Positions 1-13,488 are shown, counted from the stretch's first letter. The stretch is DNA of 64,000 nucleotides from Magallana angulata (GCF_025612915.1 NC_069111.1:56808462-56872461); one strand, 5' to 3'. Program-made: numbers and translations. The notes: a model not told the origin generated them from the sequence alone.

Positions 1-1335
1 GACATAGTGGAAACACGTGTGCGTGACCTAGTCGATACTTTTGGGCGAGACATAGTGGACACTCGTGGGCGTGACCTAGAGGATACTTGTGGGTGACCTA
101 GAGGATACTTGTGGGCGTGACATAGTGGAAACTCGTGGGAGTGATCAAGAGGATACTTGTGGACGTGACCTAGTGGAAACTCTTGTGTGTTACGCGATGG
201 ATACTAGTTGAAATTGACTTCTGTATAGGTAGAAAGCAAAGGATCCCCCTTGTTGGTTTGACGCAATGGACGCCCTTGTGGTATGGCACGTAGGACTCTC
301 AATGGCGATATGTACCCGGTGAACTATACGATGGAGACACTTTAAGGTGTGGATGCACAATAGGGTGTGACTCGTTAGATTTTTGCATCTATGGTACACG
401 TATATTGATGTTTGAATGTTTTTATTTACTGTTCATCTACTATATGTATATACTAGTACCTCTGACTCATCTGTAAAACCTCGTGCCGTTTCATGGTTTC
501 AGTGTAAGAAAACAGGACTAATTCTAGATGTGACACGGTGGTTGTGTTTTTGGTTTGACACGGTGAACACGCTTCTAGATGTGACACAGTGGACGCACTT
601 CTGGGTGTATACGGTGGACTACCTTACACGTGTGACACGGTGGACGCACATCTATAGATTTGACACAATTGACTCACTTCTACATGTGACACGGTGGACG
701 CGCTTCTAGATGTGACACAGTGGACGCACTTCTGGGTGTAACACAGTGGACGCACTTATACGTGTGACACGGTAAACGCACTTCTATGATTTGACACAGT
801 TGACTCACTTCTACATGTGACACAATGGACGCACTTCTATGATTTGACACAGTTGACTCACTTTTACATGTGACACAGTGGACGCACTTCTTGGTGTAAC
901 ACAGTGGACGCACTTATACGTGTGACACGGTGGACGCACTTTTACATGTGACATGGCTGACGCACTTCTATAGATGTGACACCGTGGACGCACTTCTATA
1001 GATGTGACACAGTGGACGCACTTCTATAGATGTGACACAGTGGACGCACTTCTATAGATGTGACACAGTGGACGCACTCTATAGATGTGACACAGTGGAT
1101 GCACATCTACGTTTGACACGGTGGACACACTTCTATAGATTTGACAAAGTAAACGCACTTCTATAGATTTGACACAGTTGATGCACTTCTATAGATGTGA
1201 CACAGTAGACCCACATCTTCGTGTGACACGGTGAACACACTTCTTAATCTGACACAGTGGACGCACTTCTGGGTGTGACACGATGGACTACCTTCTAGAT
1301 GTGACATGATGGACGCTCATTTGGTGGTAAACACG
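1..1335. repeat. Degenerate minisatellite, unit about 28 bp
   Basis: Head-to-tail array of units of the type GACACAGTGGACGCACTTCT followed by ATAGATGT. The best preserved copies lie at about 960-1100. The left part (1-330) is a more diverged version with GACATAGTGGA and ACTCGTGGGCGTG. The unit length is not a multiple of three, and the open frames across it change phase and sense, so I read it as non-coding. The array enters from beyond the left edge of the window. From 1336 to 1662 only decayed traces of the unit are visible. Confidence 0.9.
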
Positions 1336-1662
1336 GGAAAAGGCACATTTTGGGTTAGACACTTTGTACTCACATGGGTGTGGCAAGATTTCTATCGTGA
1401 TGTTGACACATTAGTAATGGCGGGCGTGAGAAGGTGGAAAATATTGTTAGCGGAACCCAGTGGACTCTATTTATTGTAAAATTGAGGTTTTGGTGGACGT
1501 TGCCTATTTGACTCTTTGGTATGGTTGCCTCTTGTACTCTGTCGTGTTCTTTCCACGGTGTACGGGGTCTCGGAGATGTGATACGATGGACGAAATCTTA
1601 GGCGAGACACGGTAAAGACAGTGTCACTGCGGGGATGACATATACTTAAGAATACCCTTATG

Positions 1663-1828
1663 CAGGCACGTAGCATCAGGGGGGGGGGGGGGGCAGGCCC
1701 CCCCCCCCCCCCCCACCTTTTTCTCGCAGCAACCAATTATTTTTAAAATTTACATGGAAGTATGTAGAAAATTGATATGAAAAGGATTGAAATTGAAGTT
1801 ATATACTTGAAGTTACAAATTACGCTAG

Positions 1829-1866
<38 letters not shown>

Positions 1867-2013
1867 ACGGATTAGGAATTTGAAGATTTTGGAAAACTTT
1901 AAATTTCCCCCCTTTTTTTTTTTTTTTTTTTTTTTTTTGCTTGTCAAGATTTTTTTGGATGAGTCTGGCCCCCCCCCCCCCCCCCCACTTTCAAAAACGA
2001 TGCTACGTGCCTG
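1663..2013. mobile_element. Non-autonomous DNA transposon, CAGGCACGTAGC family, copy 1
   Basis: Begins CAGGCACGTAGCATC and ends with the exact inverted complement GATGCTACGTGCCTG. It is flanked on both sides by TTATG (1658-1662 and 2014-2018), a perfect 5-bp target-site duplication. The interior has no coding capacity and contains long C tracts and a T tract before GCTTGTCAAGAT. Related copies lie at 23694-24135 (opposite interior orientation) and from 62657. A hAT-type origin is possible from the CAG start, but the 5-bp duplication is short for that superfamily. Confidence 0.9.
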
Positions 2014-3687
2014 TTATGTTCTACACTGAAAAATGCAATTCTATGAATGTATTGTAATATTTGTGCTTGTTAAAACGTAAGGAACGCACATACATAAAAA
2101 AATATCCACGGAAGTAGTCAACAAAAATCTAGGATAATACAATATATCTTGAGAGACAATATACGATTTAAAAGCCAAGATTGTGTCTAAAATTGGAAGG
2201 ATTGTTAATTAACGCAGATGATGTACACTTTTATAAGGAGCATCGCCACATGTCGGAGAAGTTAGAAGTCAAAAGTCAACTCAAACCTGGCGATTATAGA
2301 TGTTTTTGAAGTCTGGGTAGCCTCATCGCTGGCAACCTCTTCTGAACAAGATATTCTAAGATCATCATCAGCGCTCAAGAAGAGATTTTATTGCGGTGTC
2401 AACAACCGCCATTTAAAAATCAGAGAAGCAGCAGGAGAAATTACCAGAAATACGCTGTAATGGCGGGGACACTTGCCGACAAATGGAAACAGCTGGCGCA
2501 GAGAGCAGTTTAATTAGAAGTAAACAAATGTTGCTCATTATTTCTTGCATAATATGTTGATCGAGTGGAAAATATTATAGACATCGTATGAATTCCTGAC
2601 TAAGGGTGAGAGAAATGACTTCTGAAACCGCGAAAAATATTTTGGAAATGCGTGGTTTTTCGGGAAAGACTTTCGTATGTCAGGATTCACGATCTGCAAA
2701 AAACGTCGTTGGTTTTAGTGTTATTACACAATGTTGATTTAGCGTGCTGTGGTTGAGTCTTCAGGTAAAAAAGGAAAACGCCCACTCTTATCTTTAGGTT
2801 ATTAACCACTTTTACAAACTTCATAATAATTAACTAAACTTATATGAATATTTTTTAATAACATAAGTAAACATGGACAGTGTTTACTTATTACGTAAAA
2901 TTATATACAGCAGACAAAACTGGCACATCTTGTTGAAACTTTCCAAAACTTTATTAGAGCTACACTATCTCCATAATTACAAAGCATGCTGATTGGTCGA
3001 TTTTCAAGTCACACGCGGCCAATCAACAACGGCTCTAACAAGGCAATTTGGGGGGGGGGGGTGTCAGATAGTCGGAAAGGAACATCGGTCATCAATTTTG
3101 CACAAAAAGCTTAAAATTATTAACATTCCATGAAGGCGATAAATTGACACGCTCCCAGAAATCAATTTAGGACTAAATATCATATCATTTAACGGCTGCT
3201 GAATGTCATTCACAAGCACACATAAATAATCCACTTACAAACTGATTGAAACCGCTGTTACAGGACAGATGGTCGCAGATAACACGCCATTTACAGCAGT
3301 TTTAGAAAAATTCTAATGTTTTGACATTACAGAAAAACTAGAAATGTCACCCCCCCCCCCCCACACTCCTTCAGTCGCATAGTTGATAATAGAAAAGGAC
3401 ACCTTCGATGAAAACTTATGAATATGAATGGTATACGTCATCTTACGTTGTGTATGTACATGCATGTTTAATTAATATAGAAAACTTACGGGTATAAACA
3501 AAGGGGCGTTCCTTATGAAACTCAAACGTTTTAAAGCAATTTGAACTATCTTTTTTTTTATTCACTTTACAAATACGTTCAATAAGGTTTTCTCCCCCCC
3601 CCCCTTTTTTTAATTAGTCCTTCAAATTTATATTATATGTAGTAAATAAATATCACATAAGATGTTAGCAAAAATTAGATCAGTAGT

Positions 3688-3760
<73 letters not shown>

Positions 3761-4948
3761 TGTGTGAAGGTAGAAAAAAAACGAGAACCGAATTTATCTT
3801 GCCAGTGTCCTTCAGATTCCCTATACCTGCAAGTTTTAAGGAGATAACATTCAATATAGTTTATGTTATTTACTGATCAATGTTTATTCAAATATCTAAA
3901 CATGATAAAAATGTTTTAGATTTGTAAGCTTGTTTCAAATAAAAACGTTCCTTGGCTAATAATATAATGGTAATATGAAGAACAAAGGAAAGGCTAAAGC
4001 AAAACTGAAGTTGTCTGTAGTTGGTTACAAATCTATAGAACGTAAGTCCAACATCTGTAAACAAATCCCCTTGGTGTGCCTATTGGTCACTCTCTAATCG
4101 TCTCAAATATCTGCATGATAAAAAAAAATTCCTCCGAAACTGCTTCTGAACAATTTTAAAGTTGAATCTCGTCATTCCGGGAAAGAACATCACGTACGGT
4201 TTACTTTCTGGACCTGTTTAAATATTTAGCGAACTTGATAGACTTTATAGACTTTCATATATAGGATTAATGTCATAATCCGAAGCTTCAATTTCCTTTA
4301 GAAACTTTGATATGCGTACACGACCTGTGTTTGTCCCCTGACTGTCATTTACAAAGAACGTGTGATTCCAGAAATGAACTTTGGAACTTTGGAGAAGGCG
4401 GTAATTGTCTAATTATTGTCGGCGACTTCCAAGAAATGATCAGTGTTATTGGTTCCCGATATCCTCTCGTCCATCAGGAGAGGGAAACACGGACAAGACA
4501 AAGAAGGTGTCAGGACCATCAACGGAGACTTAGAATTAACACACTAGTAGCGGAATCAGAGGGGGAACTTCACTCGCATACTAACTAGTACTTTATATGA
4601 AAGGGTGTTTGTCTTAAAGATAAAATAATATATTTCAAGAAAAAAGAATTTTCTGTTTACTCGAAACACCTGTTGATGCTGTTTGAGAAAAAATTGTTAA
4701 AAACGTTTATTTTATTCCCAAACTTTCCGTCTGTCTGTTCAAGACAGATAAAAGTGGAACTGTCTGGGATTAGCGGGTTTTAATAATCGGATTAATCGGT
4801 GCACGCCGGATTATTTTCCTAGCATTTTAGGGAGCCGCTGACGTTTGGGAGGGAGGAACAGGGCAGCGAGAGCGAGCAGTTACCCGCACAATCGCTCGCT
4901 GATTGTTGTTCTATTTCCCTGTTGTAGCTGAGTAGGCAAAGCTCTCTG
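2014..4948. other. Intergenic, no gene recognised
   Basis: AT-rich DNA upstream of the Cys-loop-domain gene. It holds a (GA)n microsatellite at 3691-3758 and poly-G/poly-C tracts near 3051, 3351 and 3594. An open frame at 4307-4588 has no recognisable domain, signal peptide or splice context and is not called. Confidence 0.7.
3691..3758. repeat. (GA)n microsatellite
   Basis: About 34 uninterrupted GA dinucleotides, ending in a short GT run. Comparable (GA)n or (CT)n tracts occur at 7227-7286, 14179-14260, 29116-29193, 33241-33321, 44630-44688, 47091-47142 and 57156-57219. Confidence 0.95.
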
Positions 4949-4954
4949 TATAAG
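4949..4954 (+). promoter_or_regulatory. Candidate TATA element of the Cys-loop-domain gene
   Basis: TATAAG lies in a locally GC-richer stretch 135 bp upstream of the ATG at 5084. Placement fits a transcription start near 4980 and a roughly 100-nt 5' leader. Inference from position and sequence only. Confidence 0.35.
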
Positions 4955-5083
4955 TCTGTCCGGCGGAAAAAAAACTGTCAAAATATAACAGTCGATTCAC
5001 GCGGGGGTCCGTCATTATGTAGTGGTTCTGGAGTCCGAGGAGTCAGCATTACATCGTGCGCAAAGGAACGGAAAAACAGCAAG

Positions 5084-7223
5084 ATGGAATTGTACTTAGT
5101 TCTTTTCCTGGGATTGATCTCGAGGTAAGATTCACAAGGTTTTAATTTATTTTATTTCTTCGTAGAGTTTTGATCGGATATCTTAATTTCAGCAATCATT
5201 CCAAGAACTGCCCCGTCTTGAAGCGATCTAATATTACTCCTTTATTTCAAAAGTCATAAAGATGTTTTAAAACTTGTACAAATGCGTTATGAAGGGGTTT
5301 AGTACATGTATATTTTGGGAATAGGATCATGCCTTTCTGATAATTTTTACATGCATGTACAAGTGCAAAAACACCTGCAGTAGGCTTATTTCACCGGCGA
5401 AACAGAAAAACGCAACATGTTTCCATGTCTAGAAGCTACGGTTGCTGAGGGGAGGTTGTTTGAAGTTGAGAATGCATATATACTAATGGGTCTACGGATA
5501 TTTTAGTACGACCCTGCGCTAATGTCTTACTCTTTCTATTAATTGCTGCATTCTGTCTCTCATTAATTGCTGCATTCTGTCTCTCATTAAACTCTGCAGG
5601 ATCGGAGGAGTTAGAAATATAACACTAATCGCTCATCAAGCACCATTCTAGTGTAACGATGAGTTTCTGACAAGTACCGAGCAATGCTTTCGAGTATATA
5701 TTTTATTTATTGTTCTACACTATTTGATACTAAGTAATATGTAGCACATAATTTAGTAAGTACTATACTTCTTGGTATTGCGTTCTTAAATTCGCATCGC
5801 TCGGTGTGAAGCACTACGTAAGAACTCTGCCTATTTCTATTTGATGATATCTACAGTTTTGCTCACAAATATCACAGGTTGGAATAGAACGAGCTGGGAC
5901 AATCAAGACATGCAATAAAACTGTAAATAGCTATCAGACATGGAATCTACGACGATCCGGCGGTATGGGTGGGGGATGTTAGGGACCGGCGAACCGCAGA
6001 CCCCCTGTCTCGCGTGCAGAAAAGATTGGCACTCGTTGTTAACACTGAGATCTGGCGGCTCGTGCCAAAATCATCACCCGATGCGGGGGAGGCCAGGTTA
6101 CGCCATTACCTTCACTACAGATTAAATGGGGCGTCAGAGAAATTTTATTGTCTTAACAAAGTGTTAATCTTTAACATCATTTCGTTGTGTTAATCATTAA
6201 TATTTTCTAAATAGTCATTGATCTAGTGTTAGTCATTAACATAGTGTTAACATTTTAAATGTTAATAATATTAACATTGTGATAATTATTGTGTTAACAA
6301 TGTGTGTGTAAACATCTGTTAAGGTACTTGAGATATCTTGACCTTTCATATCTTTGACCCGTATGCTTTAGAACTGTGTAGGACATTGTGTATTTTTTAA
6401 TTAAGCTACATGTAGGTTGCAGCAAATTATTTCAAACATTAGAACGAGACTCATATCTGTGGCTGTCGGGAATGCTAGGATCTTGACATGACTTAATTTC
6501 GGTATATAAGCCGGCATGTGGATATCATGTATAATACGTAGGTTGACACGTGTTGTGTTACGTCCTCAATCCACACACGCCCCCCCCCCCCCCCCCCCCC
6601 CCCCCCGTGGACGATGCTCCCTGTACCAGTACAACTCAACATACGGGTCCCTGTTGATTCTGCAGTTACATGTAAGGCGTTGTCAGAAACAAAACGTTAA
6701 CTGGAATATTTTTGTTAAATAAAATTTCCAATAGCTTTTTCTAAACTTTTAGTTTGAATGGGAGACTTTATTTCATTTTTCATATCAATATTTAAAATTG
6801 CAATAAAGTAACGATATACTACCCAAACTTAGATCCTAGAATGCCTAAATCTCATTTAGTGATAGTAGTTCTGAGTTTGTAGGATCAACGTTAAAGCAAG
6901 ATAGTAAAAATGATCAAATCTAACCCGGACATCGGATCAAACATCACGTTTCACGTGACAATTCCTGCAAAAACTCTAGCCCATGGAAGCTTGGACAATA
7001 TTGGACTTCGTGATATTGTTAATTACCGATCTGGTCTATTTCCTAAATCACTGTGCTTTTATATAATTGAGTGGGGATTGTTTGTGTAGATTTTGGACAA
7101 TGATCTCCTTGTACAGATCGTGACCCTAATAAAAGTCAATTCCATTAGATCTCCTAATATTTCCTTCCAAAACATTTGTTCTGGAGTGCTATACAAACTA
7201 ACTTTTTCAACAAACAAATGTCT

Positions 7224-7288
<65 letters not shown>

Positions 7289-10200
7289 AATTATAAATAT
7301 TTTTTTTCAATATTTCTGTCATTATTTCATTTAAAACCAAACAATTTTCTCTCTTCCTCAAATCAATCGACAGCGATAACGCTACCCCCCCCCCCCCCCA
7401 AAAAAAATCCCTTAACCATAGAAAACCTAGTCAGTAACAAACAAATGGTGATCTTCTGCTAGACATTTATAAAAACATACAAATAATTTGTAATAAGCTC
7501 TCAGGACGAGGTGAGTCAATAATCGACTTATCTTCAAAACATTATCCCTTTATCTAAATGTAACACAATTATGACTATTTTACGACGATTGGAATTTTTA
7601 TTAGAGTTGATGGGTCCGACTGCGTGGAAGACCATGCTGCCAGCAACATTGAGCGTACCGTTAACATCTCAGCACTCAGTAACGGGGGTCTCACATTGTG
7701 AGATAAAGTGTCATCATCTCACCGAAACAGCCAATTATACGGAGATAGTGAGATAAAGCACCATCTCACTGAGGTCGGCGGTTATAGCGCCCATGTGCTA
7801 TATAGCGAGCCCTATGTCGTGGTCTCATGAGCCGGCCTCTGATAACAACAGGCAATAAAAAGCTCGAGTTTATCTGAAACAAGTTTTAAAGCGAGAGATT
7901 TGAGTTTTAACACCAAAGTTCAAAGGCAGCCACTAACACCTTCAATAAAGTAAAAAAGCTGATATGTACGCTAGCAGAGTTATATTATCAGAATTCAAGT
8001 TAATATCCTGTTATTTTAACATGTATGTAACATCATGTATGCGGGTTCTCTTAAATTCTTGAACACCGCCTTGTTCTCACTATTTACAACTTGGGCGAAC
8101 CCTGAAAAATCCTTGAAACGTTTACATGTACCACTTGAAACTTGTTAGTGTGGAAGTGCTTGGTGTCAACCCGCTACTTTATCCGAATTTGATACCTTTA
8201 GAGTCGCACCATTAAACAAGTCGGGACCTCTCTCGGTTGAAGTGTTTGTGTCTCGGATTTTTTTGTGATGGCTAGTGGCCGTGTAACCCAAACAACTTCC
8301 CGAGACGGAGACACCAGATGTGGCTATCATTGCCCGCTCTGTTTACTCTGTTTATCGTACCCCGTCTCCTCACTGTTGCCTCAGCTGACCCCAATTCACA
8401 CAAAGCTGCTGGTGGTTGGCGTGTGGCATCTCTGTCATTTCTCAGTTTGGAGCTGATCGTAATCAGTGTAAGGATGTTTGCTATTTTATGCATAAAAAAC
8501 ACTCGACAGAAGATTCAGAACATTTCTTTATTGATAAAAAATAAATCATTACAATACTTAATATACTAGTTTATTTTTTTCTGATCAAGCGAAAGATCAT
8601 TTACAATATGATTTGACGAAAAAATTGAATTTCACAGGGGTATTTATTTACATACTGTGTTAATGTAAAGATGTATATGGTTAATTAAGGGGATAAATGA
8701 AAGAATGTGTCATGCTTCAGTTAAACATGAAGTAAAGAATATATATGTTAAGCAAAGGGATTTGATATTGATTTGAAGTTTACGTACATATGCTTAGAAT
8801 GAAGGGCTCAACATTTCTGTCTAAACACAAGAAAGGACAGACGGGAATGCTCTTGAGATTCATGTTAAACTACGTTATGAGATAGTTTTACTAAAGAGTA
8901 CAAACTCGAAATGAATGTATCTCAGGATGAATTGAAGACTCTTGATTATGTTAATGCTGTCAGATCACTTAAACAAATTAGAGAAGCAGTGTGGCTCACT
9001 CTCCTTAAACACGTACTACAAATGACATAGATACGGGGATTGAATCGGTCGTTCTGTTCATTGTAGCGCCTTCCCTTTACGTTAGCCTCATCCCTATTTC
9101 AAAACCTATATCAAGCAGTAAGTGGTTTACCTGTGAATGCAGCCGCCAGAAGAGCACGACCAGGCAATTATTTTCATTATGTGGTTTTATTTGTTTTGTC
9201 ATTAGCTCTCCACACTATCTCTCCAATCGCGTTTTTTATTCTCGGAAAGAAATGGGTTTTTTGGCGGAGGGCCGTAACATTAACTAAACTTGCAGGGCAT
9301 GTTTTGATAGATAAAACAATTGCTTATTACATGTAAATCAAAATATCGTGAGGTCTTTGCCGGTAAAACGTTTGAACTCCTTCTGATCTTAACGATTTGG
9401 TACATGATGTAAGAAGCGAAGCATTATCTTGGAACATAATCAGTCAATGTCTAAGTAAACACCTAACAGCCTAAACCGGACGCCTGCGGAATAATCTCCC
9501 GGGATATCAACTACTTCATTGCTCGTATCGATCAACTTTAACCAAAATTTTCTCTACGAGTTTTTATTGAATTATAATTTTCACGGATTCTTATCGGACT
9601 GAAAGATTACTGGAATTTTTATCCTAATAATAAATGAATATTCTTTAAACTTCTGCTATTGAAAGCAATTTGAGTTGTCGAACTAAAATAAAATCGCTGC
9701 AAGATAACAATTCGTTATTTACTTTTTATTATAAAAAGAACGCTAAACCAAGATCAACATGTAAAAATATTACTTTTCTTAATTACATATTTAAAGGCAA
9801 ACGCGCTTTTGTAAACTAAAGCAAACGCGCTTCTGTAAACTAAAAGAACATGTAAATCAATTTTTGTTAAAATTTAGGATAAATACTAGACACGTGTACA
9901 TATACACTTATTCATCTCATTCTCATGCGCATTGTTTTTCAAAATGTCATGTTTCAATCAAAAACTCAGGAAAAAACAGGTTTTACGGGAAAACCGACAT
10001 GGCATTATTTAGAGTCTAAACTTACGTTTTATATTTAAAAAATTAATTATGTATGCGGAAAATGCTTTAGTCAAGATTCACAACATTTATATTGTACTTT
10101 TAGAATAACAAATTTAGTATTTTTGTTATAATTTGTGGTAATTTATGTTGAAAGTTAACAAAAACGTTCTGAATCCGATGTATCCATTTTTGTAAGATTG

Positions 10201-13200
10201 GAGGTTGGGGATTCTAGCAGTAATTAGAGGCAATAACTGTAATTAGTATGTCTACTTGTTGTTTGAAATTCTAAGAAGATGACGAGGGAAAGTTGCTTCA
10301 CTTCAATTTAATACCAAGTACACCCAAGAGTGAAACTTGAACTGTGTAAGTAATAGAAATATTTCGGTTCATTGAAATAATTCTCGGTAATTACTGAATG
10401 AGGCAAATGTTTTAGGAATAAACAAAAGTGAAATAGTTCTAACTAGGATACACGTTTTACTGTCTTTTAATGAAAGAGTAATCATTTCTCACATTACTTA
10501 CAAACAAAAGGCCTTTGATAAGTATATCACAAAAAAGACAGAGCAATGAATCAATGTGTACGGTCTAAATGTATCTTGCACAGTTCGGCTTCGATATCGG
10601 AGTTTTTACCCAAACTAAACCAAACTTTGTCTGTTGTAAATGCAGCATTTTACGGCATATCTATTAAAAGACACAACATTGCCCTATTCCCAGGCCTGTA
10701 TTAGCAATATGGATAAACAATGATGCATTCATGACTTCCTTACCACCGCTGTTGTTTATTGGGTAATGATCCAATGTAAATCGGGTCTATTTTGATTTAA
10801 ACATAAGCTAATGTCTCTGGTTCTGTGAACTGCCGTGTATTTACTGTCTATGTATTGTATCATGTCTGCAGTCAATTCGGAGGATCCAAACAATCTTACC
10901 ATACATTAAATACACGTAAGACAAATTTGTGGTTCATTTTTCTTGGGGTGTGATCTTGATTCGTAAATAAAAATTATTGCCAATTTTGATTAAAACTTGT
11001 CGGGAAATTAGTTTAAAATCGTTATCAATGCAAAAAATACATTTTTAATCAAAAGTTAAAAGCTTATTTTTAATTCGTACAATATTAAGGGTAATTTTCG
11101 CTTGAAACCTGCATTTGATCACAACTGTTTTAAGGACTAATTTTAAACGGCCTCAAATATTGCATTTTACTATTACAGCAAAAGTAACACTTTATATGGC
11201 ATGTTTTTTAACAAACAGAAAATCTACTTTAGTGTATCTGTGTTTAATTAGTGTGAGTACTTATTGAAGACGTTTATAGAATGAAAAAAAAATAAAATAA
11301 GTTTTGAAAGAAAAAATGTTAAAGTTTCATTGATTCAGATGGGGAAAATGTTCTAAATTGAACAATCCCTGGGATTTTCTGTTAATATGAGTATCAATGA
11401 ACATGCACTTGTAAATGTCTAGCAAACAGACGATCCTGTATTGTCTTTAGGTAAAAGCGTAGGCCCGAGCTGTATAGATTAATAAAACATCACTTCCCAA
11501 CATGCTCAGGTCTTATTTTACATGACGTATATAGGATGCGCAGTGCGAGTATTTGCAACAACAACAACAAAAATAGCAACAACAACCAAAACAACAACAA
11601 CAACAACTATCATAACAACAATAACCAGTATCCGCACCATAGACGACAAGTGAAACAACAACATCATCACCTGCATATGGTGGTTTTGTCACTCAGTTAA
11701 TTTGATAGACAAGGGCATGCTCTTCGTATGAACAGTTTCTATGGCGAGGCAATCCACTGACAAACAAGTTGATAAAACAGGACTATAAACAGTTTCGTTT
11801 TAAGTCATCTTTTTGTAATTTCTATGATCGATACAACGACCTTGTCAGCAAATACAATCTTCCACTGGGTCGCATGCTCACTCCTCCTAGGCACCTGATC
11901 CTACCTTTATCTTTCAAGAGGTCCGTGTTGCTCTGCTTTGAATTTGTTTTTTGTTTTATGGATTTTTGAGATGGTTGACACTTTGTTATTGTCATTTTTT
12001 CATAAAAAGATCAAATGTAATTCGCATTATCGTGTTCGAAAATTCAAACCAACCAATAGGAATTAAATATATTATTAAACTATAGGTTCTCAGGCACGGC
12101 AGGACAACAGAAAAGCTACATCGCTGAATCCGCCAATGTGTTCACAACAGCCTTCCTGAAGTACAACATGCACTTTCGGCCCTACAACGAGTCGGCCAAT
12201 CCGCTCCTCATCAACGTCCGGTTGGACGTGGTGAAGATTCTGGACGTGAACATCGAGGATTCCCGAATGACATCAATTGTGGACATTCGGAAGGTTAGTG
12301 TAGAACCAACCAAAGGGAGACCAACCATTTCTCTCCTTCTTTTTGATAAAATATAGTAGTAAATAAAAAGTGTAAATGTGATCACTGACATAAGAGTTAA
12401 CATCTGCAAGGGATAGTGATAAATTTATATTTTTGTTGATGTTTTCAGCAATGGGTGGACGGTCGGCTATACTGGTACTCTGACCTCATCAAATACGTCA
12501 CAGTAAACAGTAGCGAGGTTTGGACACCGGACGTCTACTTCCTCAACATGTAAGTCAACATATTCTGTCACAAAGCGTCTTAACGATACAGTATCATAAT
12601 CCATTAAACGTCTATTTAAAATGTTGTTCCGAACCCGGTAAAGCTGATTCATTAGAATTAGAATCTCGGTGGCAAATATAGTACTAGATTTATGATAAAA
12701 ACATAATATTGTTCAATAATGTACGGACAGGATAGGGATGATATATACCTGGTTTGGTAAATAAAAAATCCTGGTCGGTGCAAACAGAGCCGGGGTATGA
12801 CTGACAGGATACCACTCCACAGTGTTACCCAATGCTCTGGGATTTCTTTCCATATGTTACTGATTTTTAAATACAAAATTCCAATTGATTAGACTAGTGT
12901 ATCTTTACCATTGTTTAAAAACATTGATGCATGGATATTGTATCTTTTCATTCAGGGAATCTCAGCCGGAAACTCTCATTAACCCGCGGTTCCTGACGAT
13001 TGAGTCCACCGGAAGGGTTGACTGGTTCCAGCGGATCAAGCTCCTCACCCCCTGTAGCTCGGAGCCCGACACTCCCGGGAATCTGACTTGTCCGGTCACG
13101 TTCGGCTCCATGCAGTTCCCCAGTAGTGAACTTGACCTTAACAATATAGAATGTGACTATAACAGTGAAAACAACAAACGGTTTAACGTCACTTCCGTTT

Positions 13201-13433
13201 ATAAAGAGGAAGTGATGGAAGACTTACCCGGCGCGCCTTTTGATATTAGAACGATAAAAAGAGGAAGTTGTGTAGTCAATTTGTTTATTGACATGGAAGC
13301 AAGGAAAAAAGAGCAGGAAGCGTCTTACAAATATTCAGCTCAAAGGAGTTCTATGAATTCATCGTCGGTTAATGTTATAGCAAGCGTTTTCGTGACCGTG
13401 ATGCTTTCTCTTACAAGCATGTTAAGAATTTAG
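5084..13433 (+). CDS. Cys-loop ligand-binding-domain protein without a channel domain (AChBP/nAChR-like)
   Basis: Exons 5084-5124, 12086-12293, 12449-12549 and 12956-13433 join in frame with GT-AG introns to a 275-residue protein. Residues 1-14 are a signal peptide (MELYLVLFLGLIS). The rest follows the extracellular domain of nicotinic receptors: QWVDGRLYW (84-92) matches the W-x-D-x-x-L-x-W block, VWTPDVYFLN (107-116) matches the IWTPD block, and C162-PVTFGSMQF with ELDL matches the second Cys-loop cysteine and the FGSW.Y strand. C150 and C162 enclose 11 residues instead of 13, with no FPFD. The loop B Trp is Met169, and the loop D Trp and loop A Tyr positions are also not aromatic. No vicinal Cys pair is seen. 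Several N-x-S/T sites fit secretion. After the domain comes only one hydrophobic stretch (about 254-275), ending at the stop, as in GPI-anchor signals. Intron 1 is about 7 kb. The acceptor at 12085 is chosen because the alternative at 12093 gives an early stop. Confidence 0.85.
6150..6310. repeat. AT-rich cluster of short TTAAC/GTTAA inverted motifs in intron 1
   Basis: Repeated GTGTTAAC, ATTAACAT and AATGTTAA words in both orientations over about 160 bp inside intron 1. Just upstream, 5940-6130 is a GC-richer island without a recognisable domain. No transposon ends are clear. Confidence 0.4.
6579..6606. repeat. Poly-C tract in intron 1
   Basis: A run of more than 25 cytosines inside the first intron. 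A shorter C run lies at 7385-7399, and a (GA)n tract at 7227-7286. Confidence 0.9.
8318..8569 (+). other. Open frame with a signal-like N-terminus, unproven
   Basis: An 83-codon open frame beginning MWLSLPALFTLFIVPRLL looks like a signal peptide. It lies inside intron 1 of the Cys-loop-domain gene, so an alternative first exon was considered. A possible donor after GCTGCTG would join exon 2 in the wrong phase and give a stop. It has no other recognisable domain. It could be chance or an isolated exon. Confidence 0.15.
8570..12085. other. Remainder of intron 1
   Basis: AT-rich intronic DNA. The only notable feature is an imperfect CAA-trinucleotide tract at about 11558-11608. Open frames at 9133 and 11769 show no domain and no splice context. 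Confidence 0.6.
11558..11608. repeat. (CAA)n microsatellite
   Basis: Imperfect CAA/ACA trinucleotide array inside intron 1, about 480 bp upstream of exon 2. Confidence 0.9.
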
Positions 13434-13488
13434 CGTTCCATAAACTTGCCTAGATATATAAATACTTCATTCAGAACACGGCATGTGA

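Noticed and set aside
4307-4588. 93-codon open frame
   Set aside because: No domain, no repeat, no splice or promoter context; composition similar to the flanks.
8318-8569. Alternative signal-peptide exon for the Cys-loop-domain gene
   Set aside because: The visible donor has the wrong phase for exon 2. Kept only as a low-confidence open frame.
12094-12293. Alternative acceptor at 12093 for exon 2 of the Cys-loop-domain gene
   Set aside because: Joining exon 1 to it gives a stop within about a dozen codons. The acceptor at 12085 keeps the conserved frame.
12885-12955. Start of the last Cys-loop exon at the ATG at 12885
   Set aside because: The segment before 12956 is intronic (TTTCATTCAG acceptor). 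The exon joins in frame to 12449-12549.
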